Origin: DALYJJ01 sp033763935
GTDB lineage: Bacteria; Acidobacteriota; Terriglobia; Bryobacterales; Bryobacteraceae
Direction of reading: 5' to 3'
Length of the DNA stretch: 64,000 bases
NCBI GenBank assembly: GCA_033763935.1
Contig: JANRJO010000045.1
Span: 1 to 64,000, forward strand
Positions 26,101-35,200 of this stretch are shown here, one piece after another. Position numbers and translations under genes: made by a program. Position 1 is the first letter of the stretch; each line of letters opens with the position of its first letter. Under the pieces are notes generated by a model. The model saw only the letters and a list, made by a program, of their open reading frames with translations, was not told the DNA's origin and made no database searches.

Positions 26101-28215
26101 CTGCATCCACGAATTGTGCGTCTTCCAGGGCTGGTAATCGTGGCGGAACGCGAGTTTCTCGTCCACCTGACCGGGCACAAAGAAGAACTGGTTCCACGTC
26201 GTGGGCAGTTTCTTCCATTGGTCGCTGCCGAAGATGAGAAACTGCGCGCCAGGGTAGTAGGGTTCGTACCAGGCGTTGTACCCGGACAGGCCCGTGCCGT
26301 ACGACACCACAACCTCACCGCGACCATCGCCGTCGACATCCACCGGAATGGGCCAGTGGGCCGTCGATCCGAAGCCGTAGATCCCCATGTGCTCGAGATA
26401 GGAGCCGTCGTTCAGATCCTGGATGCCGAACAGACGCCGGTCGGATCTCGCGATCACCTGAGGCCGGCCCTGGCCTAGCAGGTCGGCCAGCACGACGCTC
26501 GTCGGATTTTCACTATTTCCGAGCTTGATTGCGGGCGTGAGGTCAAACCAGCGCTGCACGATGTTGCGGTCCAGCGATCCCGTCCCGTTGGCGTAGTCGT
26601 TGTTCGCAATAGCGAGTGTCGGGAAGTTCTGCGGATCGAGGCTCGACGTCGCGGCGATGGTCCACGCGAAGGGCGACCACGTATTCGAGGGAGCTGTCTG
26701 TTTCCGGATTGCCCCAGTGGGACCGTCAAGGACGTAGAAGAACTGCCGGTGAACGGGCAGGACGATTTCGGGAGTGCCGTCCTTCTCGAGGTCAAGCACC
26801 GCGAACGCGAACATGTTGTTGCCTCCGCGTTCCCACAGCTTCGTGCCGTCGCGGTTGAAGACATGAATTCCGTAGTCGCCGGCGATGTACTCGGGCTTTC
26901 CGTCGCCGGTGACATCGACAATGGCCGAATAGGCGGCCGCGCTGCAGCCGCCATAAATCCCGGGCTGGCGCACCAGTTCGTTTCCGCTCCGGCCGTCTAG
27001 AACGATGAAGTCCTGTTCGAGCAGGGCGACGTCCACCACGCCGTCCCCGTTCATATCGCCGAGCGCCGGCTTCGAGTCGCCGTGGCCCGAGTGGCAGGAG
27101 ACGCGGCCGACGGTGGTGAATCCGTGGCTCCACTTCTGCGTTCCGTCGCGGTTGAGTGCGAAGACGTGCACCTGGCCCGGGGCGGGGCCCCGCGTCACGG
27201 CCTCAACGATGATTTCAGGGAGTCCGTCGCCGTCGATGTCGGCGATAGCCGGCGCAAGCGCTTCGCTCGGGGCGGGGAGCAGCGTTATGCTCCACAACTC
27301 TCGGGAAGTGCCGTCACTGAAGACCTGTAGCGCTGTAACACGCGACTCGGCGTTCGGCGTGCCAAGCGCCGTAAACTCGGAGAACACAACCACCGGCTGC
27401 CCGGTACCCATGAGGTCCCCGATCGCCGGGTAGCTCGCCCCGGCGTCGCCATAGCCGGTCCGCCGCCCTGTGTCGATAATTGCCTTCAGGTATACATTGC
27501 GGGTGGCGAGGTTGTCGCCGGGTCCGATATCGCGCGGGTAGACATCGTCAAGCGATACCCAGAAGTTAGGGTCGCCCGCCGGCCGCTTCACCGTCCAGCT
27601 CGCGACAGCCGTCCCGTTCGCTGGCACGGAAACGGTGGTAGTGCCGAGCTGTTGGCCCGAGATCCACTCCGGATGTCCCTGGAACAGGCGAACCACCGCC
27701 TTGCCGGCGACAGCCGACTTATTCCGGATCCTGGCGTTGACCGTCACGGGCTGGCCCACCGCGGCCCCCACCGGCTGCATCGAGATGTCCGCGGTAGTTA
27801 CCGCGAGGTTTGCGGTCGCTGCAGATACAACACGCTCGCGGCAGTTATTGTTGTAGTTACTCTCAACAACGACGCGCTGGGGGTTGATACAGACTGTATA
27901 TACTTCGCCTTCCTTAAAGTCAATGGTGGCCCCGGTATCGAAGATACCAATTGGGGTGAAGGTGACAGGTTTTCGAACGATCTCGGTTGCGGAGCCGGCA
28001 ATGCGACTTCCTCGGTATAGAATCGCATCCACGGCGGGCGCCGTTCCGCTCGCTTGAAAGCGAACGTAGACTTGTCCGTTCGGGCGCGGTCCATTCAGAT
28101 CGGTCCATTCAAAGATGCTAAGATCGAGCGCTGGCGCCTGCGATTTTGCAGGGGGCGCCATTGCTGAACTGAGCGCGCAGATGATCAGTGCGAATCGAAT
28201 CGGAATAGGTTTCAT
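23194..28215 (-). CDS. Giant secreted CARDB / FG-GAP / dockerin-like / PKD protein
   Basis: A 1,673-residue exported protein; ATG 28215 gives a clean signal peptide. Visible order: an N-terminal beta domain; a CARDB-like domain (residues ~135-225, VGQPVTVNARIRNKS); a long FG-GAP/VCBS propeller (~250-700, with DIDGDGLPE, DMNGDGVVD, DVTGDGKPE, DVDGDGRGE); and a dockerin-like pair of calcium loops (~708-768, DADYDNDVDSADIAAI and DFDKDGVITVNDARA). Then come two IPT-like domains (from ~775 and ~1050) flanking two PKD-like repeats (~865 and ~958), and a C-terminal ~450-residue module with helices that I do not recognise. The role is probably extracellular binding or scaffolding. The next gene, a cohesin-like PEP-CTERM protein, starts immediately after its stop codon. 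Confidence 0.85.
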   Translation of the reverse strand: MKPIPIRFALIICALSSAMAPPAKSQAPALDLSIFEWTDLNGPRPNGQVYVRFQASGTAPAVDAILYRGSRIAGSATEIVRKPVTFTPIGIFDTGATIDFKEGEVYTVCINPQRVVVESNYNNNCRERVVSAATANLAVTTADISMQPVGAAVGQPVTVNARIRNKSAVAGKAVVRLFQGHPEWISGQQLGTTTVSVPANGTAVASWTVKRPAGDPNFWVSLDDVYPRDIGPGDNLATRNVYLKAIIDTGRRTGYGDAGASYPAIGDLMGTGQPVVVFSEFTALGTPNAESRVTALQVFSDGTSRELWSITLLPAPSEALAPAIADIDGDGLPEIIVEAVTRGPAPGQVHVFALNRDGTQKWSHGFTTVGRVSCHSGHGDSKPALGDMNGDGVVDVALLEQDFIVLDGRSGNELVRQPGIYGGCSAAAYSAIVDVTGDGKPEYIAGDYGIHVFNRDGTKLWERGGNNMFAFAVLDLEKDGTPEIVLPVHRQFFYVLDGPTGAIRKQTAPSNTWSPFAWTIAATSSLDPQNFPTLAIANNDYANGTGSLDRNIVQRWFDLTPAIKLGNSENPTSVVLADLLGQGRPQVIARSDRRLFGIQDLNDGSYLEHMGIYGFGSTAHWPIPVDVDGDGRGEVVVSYGTGLSGYNAWYEPYYPGAQFLIFGSDQWKKLPTTWNQFFFVPGQVDEKLAFRHDYQPWKTHNSWMQQPMRKPCDADYDNDVDSADIAAITAARGKTAVAGDYRDFDKDGVITVNDARACALRCTGANCAAINPPARILSVNPRRVFPGSTVTVTIRAEFMNFRQGQVAANFGAGVSVGAINVIDPDTATAVVTVAAGQTGDRTLTLTSGAVTASRPAVFSLSAGNLPPVVKAGLNQSLVLPGSLTLSGTVTDDGLPNNQLSFGWQVVAAPGTVTFGDQNSLATTVSFSNEGFYVLRLSATDGQYFSNSDIGITVIRGNTAPTVSAGPNLTVAQDAANTLLKGDVQDDGLPAFSKVTSQWAKVSGPGTVDFSAPAAPVTAAVFSAPGVYQLSLTATDGALSDTATVTVTVNPPAARIQSIAPESAAAGQSRTVVVTGAFTHFVQGTTQAKFGTGVSVGGGPAGGFGPVTVTGPNTAIAQIAVATGATLGPRAVTIATGAEQATKDNAFLVGTIGAPHSIRPNLSFQMVAPGESITAAPEVLDAAGNVIASPAAFTLTVVPKPGLTAGAAPVVNGLKVSFPKLVKRLRNHNLEIDPVGDFADGDPTDPNYGKETGGIYTLQLKLNGTAVTSATDVVVLPSGTAKITLNALKFGTDLAPALDEARTAVVSGDPAAIAIARSLLDSIVNTIEYSPRVLAPNHVLAPVNGFPLTYPQVTNLFPASPDDTAYGVALGSLAAQMRAIRARLDAIKPATLSQADVDAMVAAERTLNSIRAQLAALQPGPRGVTANTAQLNEILSVEMPRLFESINQKALELMAAAPGASVGLKDDGPRTLAAGSPGQYIDFMSTLFSVFTKLDKAAMGNIVELGISMVNNLVNIMLKDYINSIAPGGLAIDFVSAGGQFSFVCPNYMNTYVEGTGFSPQVNMNSMVIIGCVNSNLLKNLLTLSAPSDYAGAIRLFFKAKSIAEALGQPLGWAATQQPDAIREGLFGGSQLVWSQGWPRVNMGKIPCVGVVVVFNFETGAFQAVNANMLGECK

Positions 28216-28541
28216 TGAGGTTGAACGCGCGCGTCGACTGACGGCGCTCACGGTGGAACGCGGTGAAGACCGATTCGAAGGATCAGTACAATTAGGTATT
28301 TTTGCGACGTTAATGCAAACGTACTAAGTGAGATATATTAGCTTAGGGCTCTAAGCGAGAATTCGAGAGCGCGTGCCTTGAAAGGTGTTGGACGGATTAG
28401 TTGATTTGGCTACACTGCTAAGTTGCCAGACACGGAGCGGGCAAACATCTGGAGCTTGTGACGAAGACGGAGCAACGCGAATGGCGAGGGTGGCAATCAG
28501 GTGACATTCGATTCTACCAGCGGCGCGGGTGAACTTGAGTC
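28216..28541. other. AT-richer intergenic region upstream of the giant protein
   Basis: No gene is seen. On the minus strand TTGCAT (near 28319) and an AT-rich CTAATT ~17 bp on could be a promoter for the FG-GAP/dockerin gene, but the match is weak. The composition is clearly less GC-rich than the surrounding genes. The other half, toward 28541, holds nothing recognisable. Confidence 0.4.
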
Positions 28542-29141
28542 CTAGCTAGAGGTACTGGGCGGGCATTCGCCGCCTGTCAACACGTTCTCCATCCGCTCTA
28601 ACGCCTCCCGAAGCACCCACCGCTCCCCCGTCAGCCGGCACACAACCAACGCCCCCTTAATCTCCGCAATCACTTCCTCCGCTTTCCGCTCCGCCGCCCA
28701 CCCCTCGTGTCCCGCCTCTCGCGCCACCCGCGCCAATTCGGCGCGCCACGCCCGATACCCGACGCGCACAGCCGCGCGCACGCGCTCCTCCCGTCCGCCA
28801 ACGACATCGTCTCCGGCAGGCACGCGCGCTCGCCTCCCGCGTAAGAAACCGCCAGCCGGCTAGCCGTCTCCCGCACCCGCTCCTGCAGTGCCCCGTCGCC
28901 CGCCAGCGGCGCCAGCACTTCCTCCCCGAACTGGCGCATCACCCGCTCCACCACCGCCACCGCCATCTCATCCTTGCCGCCCGGGAACCGGTGGTACAGG
29001 CTCGCCTTCTCCAAGCCGGTCGCCGTGCTGATCAGCGACAAGCTCGCTCCCTCGTACCCGTGGTCGCGAAACACTTATGCGAGCCGGCTCACCAGCTCCT
29101 CTTCAGCGATCTTCGCCGCCGCTTTTCTGCCTGCCCTCCAT
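28542..29141 (-). pseudogene. TetR-family regulator, decayed
   Basis: The gene reads as a TetR/AcrR regulator only across three lesions. ATG 29141 starts MEGRQK; an AAAA run then shifts the frame into AAAKIAEEELVSRLA; an in-frame TAA (29077-29075) follows; next comes the helix-turn-helix VFRDHGYEGASLSLISTATGLEKASLYHRFPGGKDEM; and another shift near 28800 leads into the ligand-binding part (RVRAAVRVGYRAWRAELARVAREAG...EALERMENVLTGG) ending at 28542. The helix-turn-helix and C-terminal halves are each well conserved, so loss is recent or the sequence has errors. It follows a decayed PPOX gene on the same strand. Confidence 0.75.
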
Positions 29142-29582
29142 CAATGACTCCACTCCGCCGCCGTATATCGGGCGTGATGTGCTGCTTGCAGTTCCAATCG
29201 AACGCCTCCACGCGGATCACCATCACCCGCTCCCCGGCGGCCCGGTACCCCGACGGCATCAGGCCCCGGAGTCACTCCGCGTCATCCCTCCACCAGCTTC
29301 ACACGTGCCAGGACCTTCAGCCGGGCCTGGTGCGGATAGTCCGTGAGGGTCAGCGCCACGCGTTCGTCCTTGCGCAGGTTTCCGGCCGAGACATACTGCC
29401 GGTTCCCCGTGAAGTCCGCGAACGCGCTGGTGCGCTCGTCCAGTACCCTCAGGAAGCCCGGCGGCCCGCCTTGTGCTGGATATAGGACCAACCGTCTCCC
29501 CCTCGGAGCGCGCCCTCTTCCACCGCGCATATTGCCTGCGGCTGCCCCGCCTCTTTTGCTCTTCCTTTACGGCCTCGGTCAA
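29142..29582 (-). pseudogene. PPOX-fold (pyridoxamine 5'-phosphate oxidase-like) protein, decayed
   Basis: Three pieces in different frames line up with the family of ~200-residue flavin-binding PPOX proteins. The N-terminal piece is LTEAVKEEQKRRGSRRQYAR from TTG 29582. The core is GGPPGFLRVLDERTSAFADF, GNRQYVSAGNL, then LTDYPHQARLKVLARVKLVEG. The C-terminal piece is SGYRAAGERVMVIRVEAFDW, NCKQHITP. About 20 residues between the first two pieces are missing compared with what I expect for the family, so there is an internal deletion as well as frameshifts. It probably formed an operon with the TetR gene that follows. Confidence 0.7.
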
Positions 29583-29709
29583 AGCAATTTGCCGCGAATC
29601 GATAGATGTGCCCGCTCCTCCTAACTCTTTAGCGATCGTTCGGAATTGTGCTCGCCAGGTATAGATACTCGGACCTCCAAAAGTTGCAGCAGAAACATTC
29701 CTGGGCGGC

Positions 29710-29715
29710 TACAAT
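29710..29715 (+). promoter_or_regulatory. -10 element (TACAAT) of a leaderless gene
   Basis: TACAAT lies 6 nt before ATG 29722. The expected transcript start coincides with the A of the start codon, and no Shine-Dalgarno is present. Confidence 0.5.
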
Positions 29716-29721
29716 GCGCAA

Positions 29722-30192
29722 ATGTCCCACCGCCTCGCCGAGCTGAACATCGCCCGCCTCCTCCACCCCATCGACGACCCGCGCATCCAAGAGTTCGTCG
29801 AAGGCCTCGCCCCCATTAACGCCCTCGCAGAACAGTCCCCCGGCTTCGTCTGGCGCTTTCAGACCGCCTCCGGCAACGCCACGGACGCCGCCCACCCGTG
29901 GTCTACAGACCCCTTCATGCTCGTCAATCTGTCCGTTTGGGAATCGCCCGAGGCCCTCAAGGAGTACGTCTACCGGTCCAATCACCTCGACTACTACCTG
30001 AAGCGCGCGCAGTGGTTTGAGAAGCCGAAGGAAGCGCACTATGTTCTCTGGTGGGTCCCCGCCGGGCACATCCCCACGCTCGCCGAAGCCGAAGCCCGCC
30101 TGCTCCACTACCGCGCTCACGGACCGACAGAGCATGCGTTTTGGTTCGGAAAGCTCTTCTCCGCGCCCGCGTCAGCGGCGGCAGCTACTTAA
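29722..30192 (+). CDS. DUF3291 domain protein
   Basis: A 156-residue soluble protein of the DUF3291 family, which has a ferredoxin-like (monooxygenase/EthD-type) fold. Typical parts are LAELNIARLLHPIDDPRIQEFV, INALAEQSPGFVWRF, PFMLVNLSVWESPEALKEYVYR, and HYVLWWVPAGHIPTLAEAEARL. The biochemical role is not known; family members may bind or degrade small molecules. The start has no Shine-Dalgarno but a TACAAT 6 nt upstream. It stands alone between decayed genes and a convergent VWFA gene. Confidence 0.85.
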   Translation: MSHRLAELNIARLLHPIDDPRIQEFVEGLAPINALAEQSPGFVWRFQTASGNATDAAHPWSTDPFMLVNLSVWESPEALKEYVYRSNHLDYYLKRAQWFEKPKEAHYVLWWVPAGHIPTLAEAEARLLHYRAHGPTEHAFWFGKLFSAPASAAAAT

Positions 30193-30208
30193 TCGCCCCT
30201 CCCCGTCT

Positions 30209-32278
30209 CTACGGAGCTACCACCATCGGCGTCCGCCACACCGCGAACTTCTTCTCTCCAGGCTGCAGCACGTTCAGCTGAAAGGTGTACCGCCCCGGGT
30301 GTAATCCCTTCAGCGGCACCCGGAAGCGGATCGGCACCGCCTTTGACTGCTGATTCAAACCCTCAGTCACCTCGAGCGGCGCCGTCTCGAACGCCTTCAC
30401 CTTACCCCGGAAGAAACTCACCGACGCCACCATGTAATCAGTGCTCTGCGCAGCCGGCTGGTATGCCTCAAGGTAGACGAACAGTTCCTGCTCTTTCCGA
30501 AACACCCTCGTCACGCTGGGGGCCAGTTTCTCCCCGTCCTGCACCAGCGGATTCGCCGCCAGCAGCTTCTTGTTCCTCTCGGCAATCGCTACCGCCTCAC
30601 TGAGTTTCTCCCGCTGATTCGACAACACCACGGTACTGATAGGCAGGCGCCGCTGCTCTGCCGTCAGGTCCGGCACAACGAACCGGGTCTCGAAAGTTCC
30701 CATCTTTCCGCTGACGTTCTCGCGCGCCAGGAACCGCAGGCGGTACTCTCCGGGCGCCAACGAAAACCCGGTGTCGTACTGCAAGTTGCGGCTCGCAAGT
30801 TGTCCCACCCGCTCGCCCTTCAGCTTGATGGTCACCTCATCCCGCACGGATCCCTTAATCGCCCCGCGGGCATCCCGTACCTCGCCCAGGAAGTCCAGCC
30901 TCGCTTGCTCGGCTCCGCCCCGCCGCGCAAGCTCGATATCGGAGCCCGGGATCTTCACCGCCACCGGCACGAAATACCGGTCCCGCGCCTGCCGAAACCA
31001 GTTGACTTCCAAGGCGATCGAAAGGTCGGTGATCGGGTCCCCCAGCGTCAACGCCTCCTGCAGTTGCCGCTCCTTGTCCGAGGCCGTAAACTGCTTGAAC
31101 TCCTTGCCCGCGAAGTACCCGGAACGGTAGTCCAGCTTCGCGCTCATTCCGTTGGCCAGTTGGACCTTCACCCGTCGGTACTTGCCGTCGTTCGCCGGAT
31201 TCGTACTGTAATAACCGAGGATGTAGTAACTCGAGACGTCCTTCTGCGCCTGCACGATCCCCAACGACAGATCGTTCTGGTCGAGCATCGCCTTCCCGCC
31301 CGTATCCGCAGCGAGCGTATACAGGCTCTCCTGCTGCTGCTGCATGTTATTCCTCGCCGCCCGCTGCGAATCCCCCGAGTACATCCCGCGACCGCCAGGC
31401 GACCCCTGCGTCGCATCGCCCATCGGCGCCGCGGCTACCAATCCTCGCGCGTCCACCGGGTAGAACGACACGTTCGCCCGAATCGCCGCGTTCACCGTCC
31501 CTCGAAGCTGCGCTTCGTTATCGGTCCCCGTACGGCTCATCCCGCTCGCGAAGTACACCAGCGCCTTCTTCTCCGGCAGACTCCCCAACATCTTTGCCGC
31601 CGACTCGAGCGCCGCCAGCTTTCGGTCCGTATTGAACATGTTGAACTCGGAGTCGTCCTGCGAAACCGCGGCCTCCGTGTCCGCTTCACTCTCGTCCCCC
31701 GTGGCCCCGTTCGCCATTCCCGTGTCCCCGATCGGAAGCCCGCGGATGACTTCAATCAAACGCTCGCGGTCGCCCGTAAAATCCTGCAATACCTTGAACG
31801 TCGAAGAATAGGTCATCACGGAAACCACGTCCGACGTAGTCATGCTGGTGTTCAAATACTTCAGCGCCGCCTGCTGCGCCCGGTATTGATCCGCAACCGG
31901 CATACCCGCGAAGTCGAAGTACAGCGCGATCAAACGCCGGTCCTTATACCGAACCTCCCCTACCTTCCGAACCGCGGCGGGAGCCGCCTCCTCGCTCCGT
32001 GCCTCTCGCTCTTCGTCTCTACGCAGCAAGCCCCGCGACGGTAGCGGCTCCTCCTGGAGGCTCTGGAACTCGAACACCCGAATCTGCTGCGGCTTCCCGT
32101 CCTCGAGTACCACGAAGTCCGACGCTTTCAGTCCCTCGAGAGCTTTGCCGCTCTTGTCCTTTACCGCCACGTTCACCACCACCAGGGACGACGTCGCCTC
32201 GAAGGTAAACTGCCGCTCCTGCTGCCCCGGGGCGCTAACAACAGTAACTGCCGCCACCAACGCTATGTAACTCCGCAT
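30209..32278 (-). CDS. VWFA-related secreted protein, coupled to a TonB receptor
   Basis: A 689-residue exported protein of the acidobacterial VWFA-related family. ATG 32278 overlaps the TAA of the upstream receptor (TAATG), so I prefer it over in-frame starts further up, and it opens a signal peptide (MRSYIALVAAVTVVSA). Domains: the family beta domain (SSLVVVNVAVKDKSGKALEGLKASDFVVLEDGKPQQI, residues ~28-66); a VWA domain (LIALYFDFAGM ... KKALVYFASGMSRTG, ~115-260) with a degenerate metal site; a Gln-rich linker; SYYILGYYSTNPANDGKYRRVKV; and a C-terminal beta-rich part. Tight coupling to the receptor suggests the two act together at the cell envelope; the function is unknown. Confidence 0.88.
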   Translation of the reverse strand: MRSYIALVAAVTVVSAPGQQERQFTFEATSSLVVVNVAVKDKSGKALEGLKASDFVVLEDGKPQQIRVFEFQSLQEEPLPSRGLLRRDEEREARSEEAAPAAVRKVGEVRYKDRRLIALYFDFAGMPVADQYRAQQAALKYLNTSMTTSDVVSVMTYSSTFKVLQDFTGDRERLIEVIRGLPIGDTGMANGATGDESEADTEAAVSQDDSEFNMFNTDRKLAALESAAKMLGSLPEKKALVYFASGMSRTGTDNEAQLRGTVNAAIRANVSFYPVDARGLVAAAPMGDATQGSPGGRGMYSGDSQRAARNNMQQQQESLYTLAADTGGKAMLDQNDLSLGIVQAQKDVSSYYILGYYSTNPANDGKYRRVKVQLANGMSAKLDYRSGYFAGKEFKQFTASDKERQLQEALTLGDPITDLSIALEVNWFRQARDRYFVPVAVKIPGSDIELARRGGAEQARLDFLGEVRDARGAIKGSVRDEVTIKLKGERVGQLASRNLQYDTGFSLAPGEYRLRFLARENVSGKMGTFETRFVVPDLTAEQRRLPISTVVLSNQREKLSEAVAIAERNKKLLAANPLVQDGEKLAPSVTRVFRKEQELFVYLEAYQPAAQSTDYMVASVSFFRGKVKAFETAPLEVTEGLNQQSKAVPIRFRVPLKGLHPGRYTFQLNVLQPGEKKFAVWRTPMVVAP

Positions 32279-35200
32279 TAGAACCGGAACCTCACATTCA
32301 ATGTCATCCGGCGCATCGCCGATGCGCCCGTCGCCACCCCGTAGTTCAGCGCGCCCACCACGGTCCCCCAACGGCTGATCACCACCCGGTTCAATACGTT
32401 CTGGCTCTGCATGGAGATGTCCAGGTTCCGCCGCTCTCCGAACCGGATGACGCGCCCCACACTCCCATTCAGGAACAATGCACTCGGCCCAGGAATCGTG
32501 TTCCGGCCGGCATTCCCCCACGTCCCCGGCGCGGGCTGCGCGAACGCCGCTGTGTTGAACAACATGCCGGGCAGGTCCACGGGCGCCCCCGTCGCATCCG
32601 CCCGCACCGTGTTATTCACCGAAGTCCCCTGCACCTGGCTCCGGACCGTCGCCGTAAAGGGATTGCCGGAACGAAACGTCAGCATCGAACTAACCGTCCA
32701 GTCGCGCAGCAACCGGCCCCGCCACCCCTGCAGAAACGCTCCGCGCCGCCCTCCCACAGCCGTGCTGTACTGCCCCTGCACCGACAAGTTATGCCGCGCG
32801 TCGAAGCTCGATAACCCGCGTTCCGCGGAATAGTCCAGCCAGTTCTGCGCCACCGGCGTCCCGCCCTGCCCGCGGCCGCCGGTGCCGGCGTTGTCGATCG
32901 ACTTCGACCATTGGTACGAGGTGTTCACTCCAAACCCGCCCCGCATTCGCCGGTTTAACTGAAACTGCGCCGCATGATAGATGGAGTTCCCGTTCGACGT
33001 CTGATAAGCGAACCCCGTGGGCAGGCCGCTCGCGGCCGACCCCGGCGCCACGGTGTTCGGCAGATACTGCTGGTCCAGCCGCGTCCCCTTGGTGCCCAGG
33101 TATCCCACCGTCGCGAATAACCCGGCGGGCAACTCCCGCTGAATCGACACCTGCCACGTCTGTGCGTATCCGATCCGGTAATCGGGATCGATCGCAAACG
33201 TCCCCAACCCCGCCGCGCCGGGAGCGATCGCAAAGCCGTCCGCCAGCAGCAGCGGCTGCGTCCGGCTGCCCGAAGCGTTCAGCACCTGCGCAAACGGGGG
33301 CTGCTGCGCCATATTTGAGGCGATGATGTTATACACCGAGGTGTTGTAGTAAACTCCGTACCCGCCGCGAACCACAAACGAGTTCTTCGCCGACGGCCGC
33401 CACGCAAACCCGAGCCGCGGCGAGAAGTTGTTTCGGTCCGAATCCACCAGCGCGTCCGGCAAAACTCCGCCCGGCGTCACGACGCTTACCTTCGAAAAGT
33501 AGTCCGACTCCACTAAGTTGGCCAGCCGCCCGTATAACTCCCGTACCGGCGTCCCATAATCCCACCGCACGCCGTAGTTCAACGTGAATTTGGGGTGGAT
33601 TCGCCAGTCGTCGTTCACGTGAACGTCCCAGTTGGCACTGCGGAAATATTGATCCGGGCTCCCGTAGCGGATGTTGCTTGTCGTCGCGTAGCCCAGCAGA
33701 AAATCGGCGAAATCGTAGCCGGCGCCCCCTACCGGAGCTCCGTTTGCGCCCACGCTCGTCGCGTTGCCGTTGAAACTCCAGGTCCCGCGCCCGTTCGTTT
33801 CGGCGAACCGGTTCGTTTGCAGTCGGCGATAGTTAAAACCGAAGCTGCGATTGTGTGTTCCACGCGTCCAGAGAATCGAGTTGCCCACCGATACGGTCTG
33901 GTTCCGGTTCAGCGAGTAATTCCCGTCCGACAACCCTGCGTAATTCACAAAGCGTAAGGTGGGCGGACCCCAGTTTTCCTCCAGCCGTGAACCCCCCGCA
34001 ATTCCCAGCTCGCCCGACACATCCCGCGTGAACGCGAAAAACGGAATCGCCTCCTGCCGCATCCGGCTATAAGAAAGCGTGAAGCTGTTGATGAGCCCCG
34101 TTCGCAGCGTACGCGACCAGTTGACGTTCGCATTCACGCCATTCCCCGCGCCTTCGTCCACGAACTGGAAGAGGTTCGGCGATTGACTGGAACTCCGCTG
34201 ATAGCCTATGCCTCCACTCAACCGGTCCTTCGGACTTACCCGAACGTTCATGAGGCGCGCATTCAAGTTATGCGAATCGTTTGTGCCCGTCCACGACGTC
34301 TGGTAATTCCGCACCGCCAAGGGTAAGTTCGGAAGCGGCATGAACGAGGTGAGCCCCAGCGCGGTCGCGCTCAACCGCGCCTCCGGAATCTGATTGCCCG
34401 CAAACGGTGTCCCCGTCGTCGGGTCATAAATCGTCACCGGCCTGCCGTTCACTGCTGTCTGCGAAAAGTCACCCGTCCGCTCGAGCGCCGTGGGCATGTT
34501 CACCGCGTCGGAGATCGTGCCCGTCCGGTTCCGCCCGTACTGATAGTTCAGGGTGAAGAGAATCATCTTCTCGGCGCTCACCAGCTTCGGGATCCGCAGC
34601 GGTCCCCCAAACATCAGGCTCGCCCGTGCGTTCGACCAGTCCGGCTTCGCCAGCTCCGCGCCCGTCACTGAATACTGCCGCGCATCCCAAGCCGACGTGT
34701 TCAGACTGAACATCGCCATCCCGTTGTACTGGAGCCTGCGGTCCCGGCGGTTGTTCCCGAATGCCGTCGCCCCGCGCTGACCTGCCCGTGCCGCCCGCAT
34801 CGCCTGCGCCGCGCGCTCGCGCAATGGCCCCATCCCCGGCCCGCCCGGTCGTCCACCAAACCCGCCGGCGCCCATCCCACCGCCCGGCCCCATTCCGCCC
34901 CCCGGCCCCATACCCCCGCCCGGCCCCATCATTCCACCCGGCCCTCTCGGGGGCCCGTCCTGCCCCATCAAGCCCGGCCCCGCCAGCGGCTGACCGTCCG
35001 GCCCCACCATGCCCGGCGGCCCCATCATGCCCGGCCCCATCCCTTCCATCCCCGGCCGCATACCCCAATCGAACTCCTGCGGCAGCCCCACCGCCGTACT
35101 CACACTCCCCTGCACCAGAAACGAGTTCGCCGCCCCCTGGCTCAAGTCCCCCTGCTCCTCGCCGCGCAGGTTCTCGAAAGCTTGCGCTTCGGCCGACGGC

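Noticed and set aside
34846..35057. CRISPR-like array
   Set aside because: The repeats are in-frame, coding and imperfect, without unique spacers of constant length. No cas genes are near.
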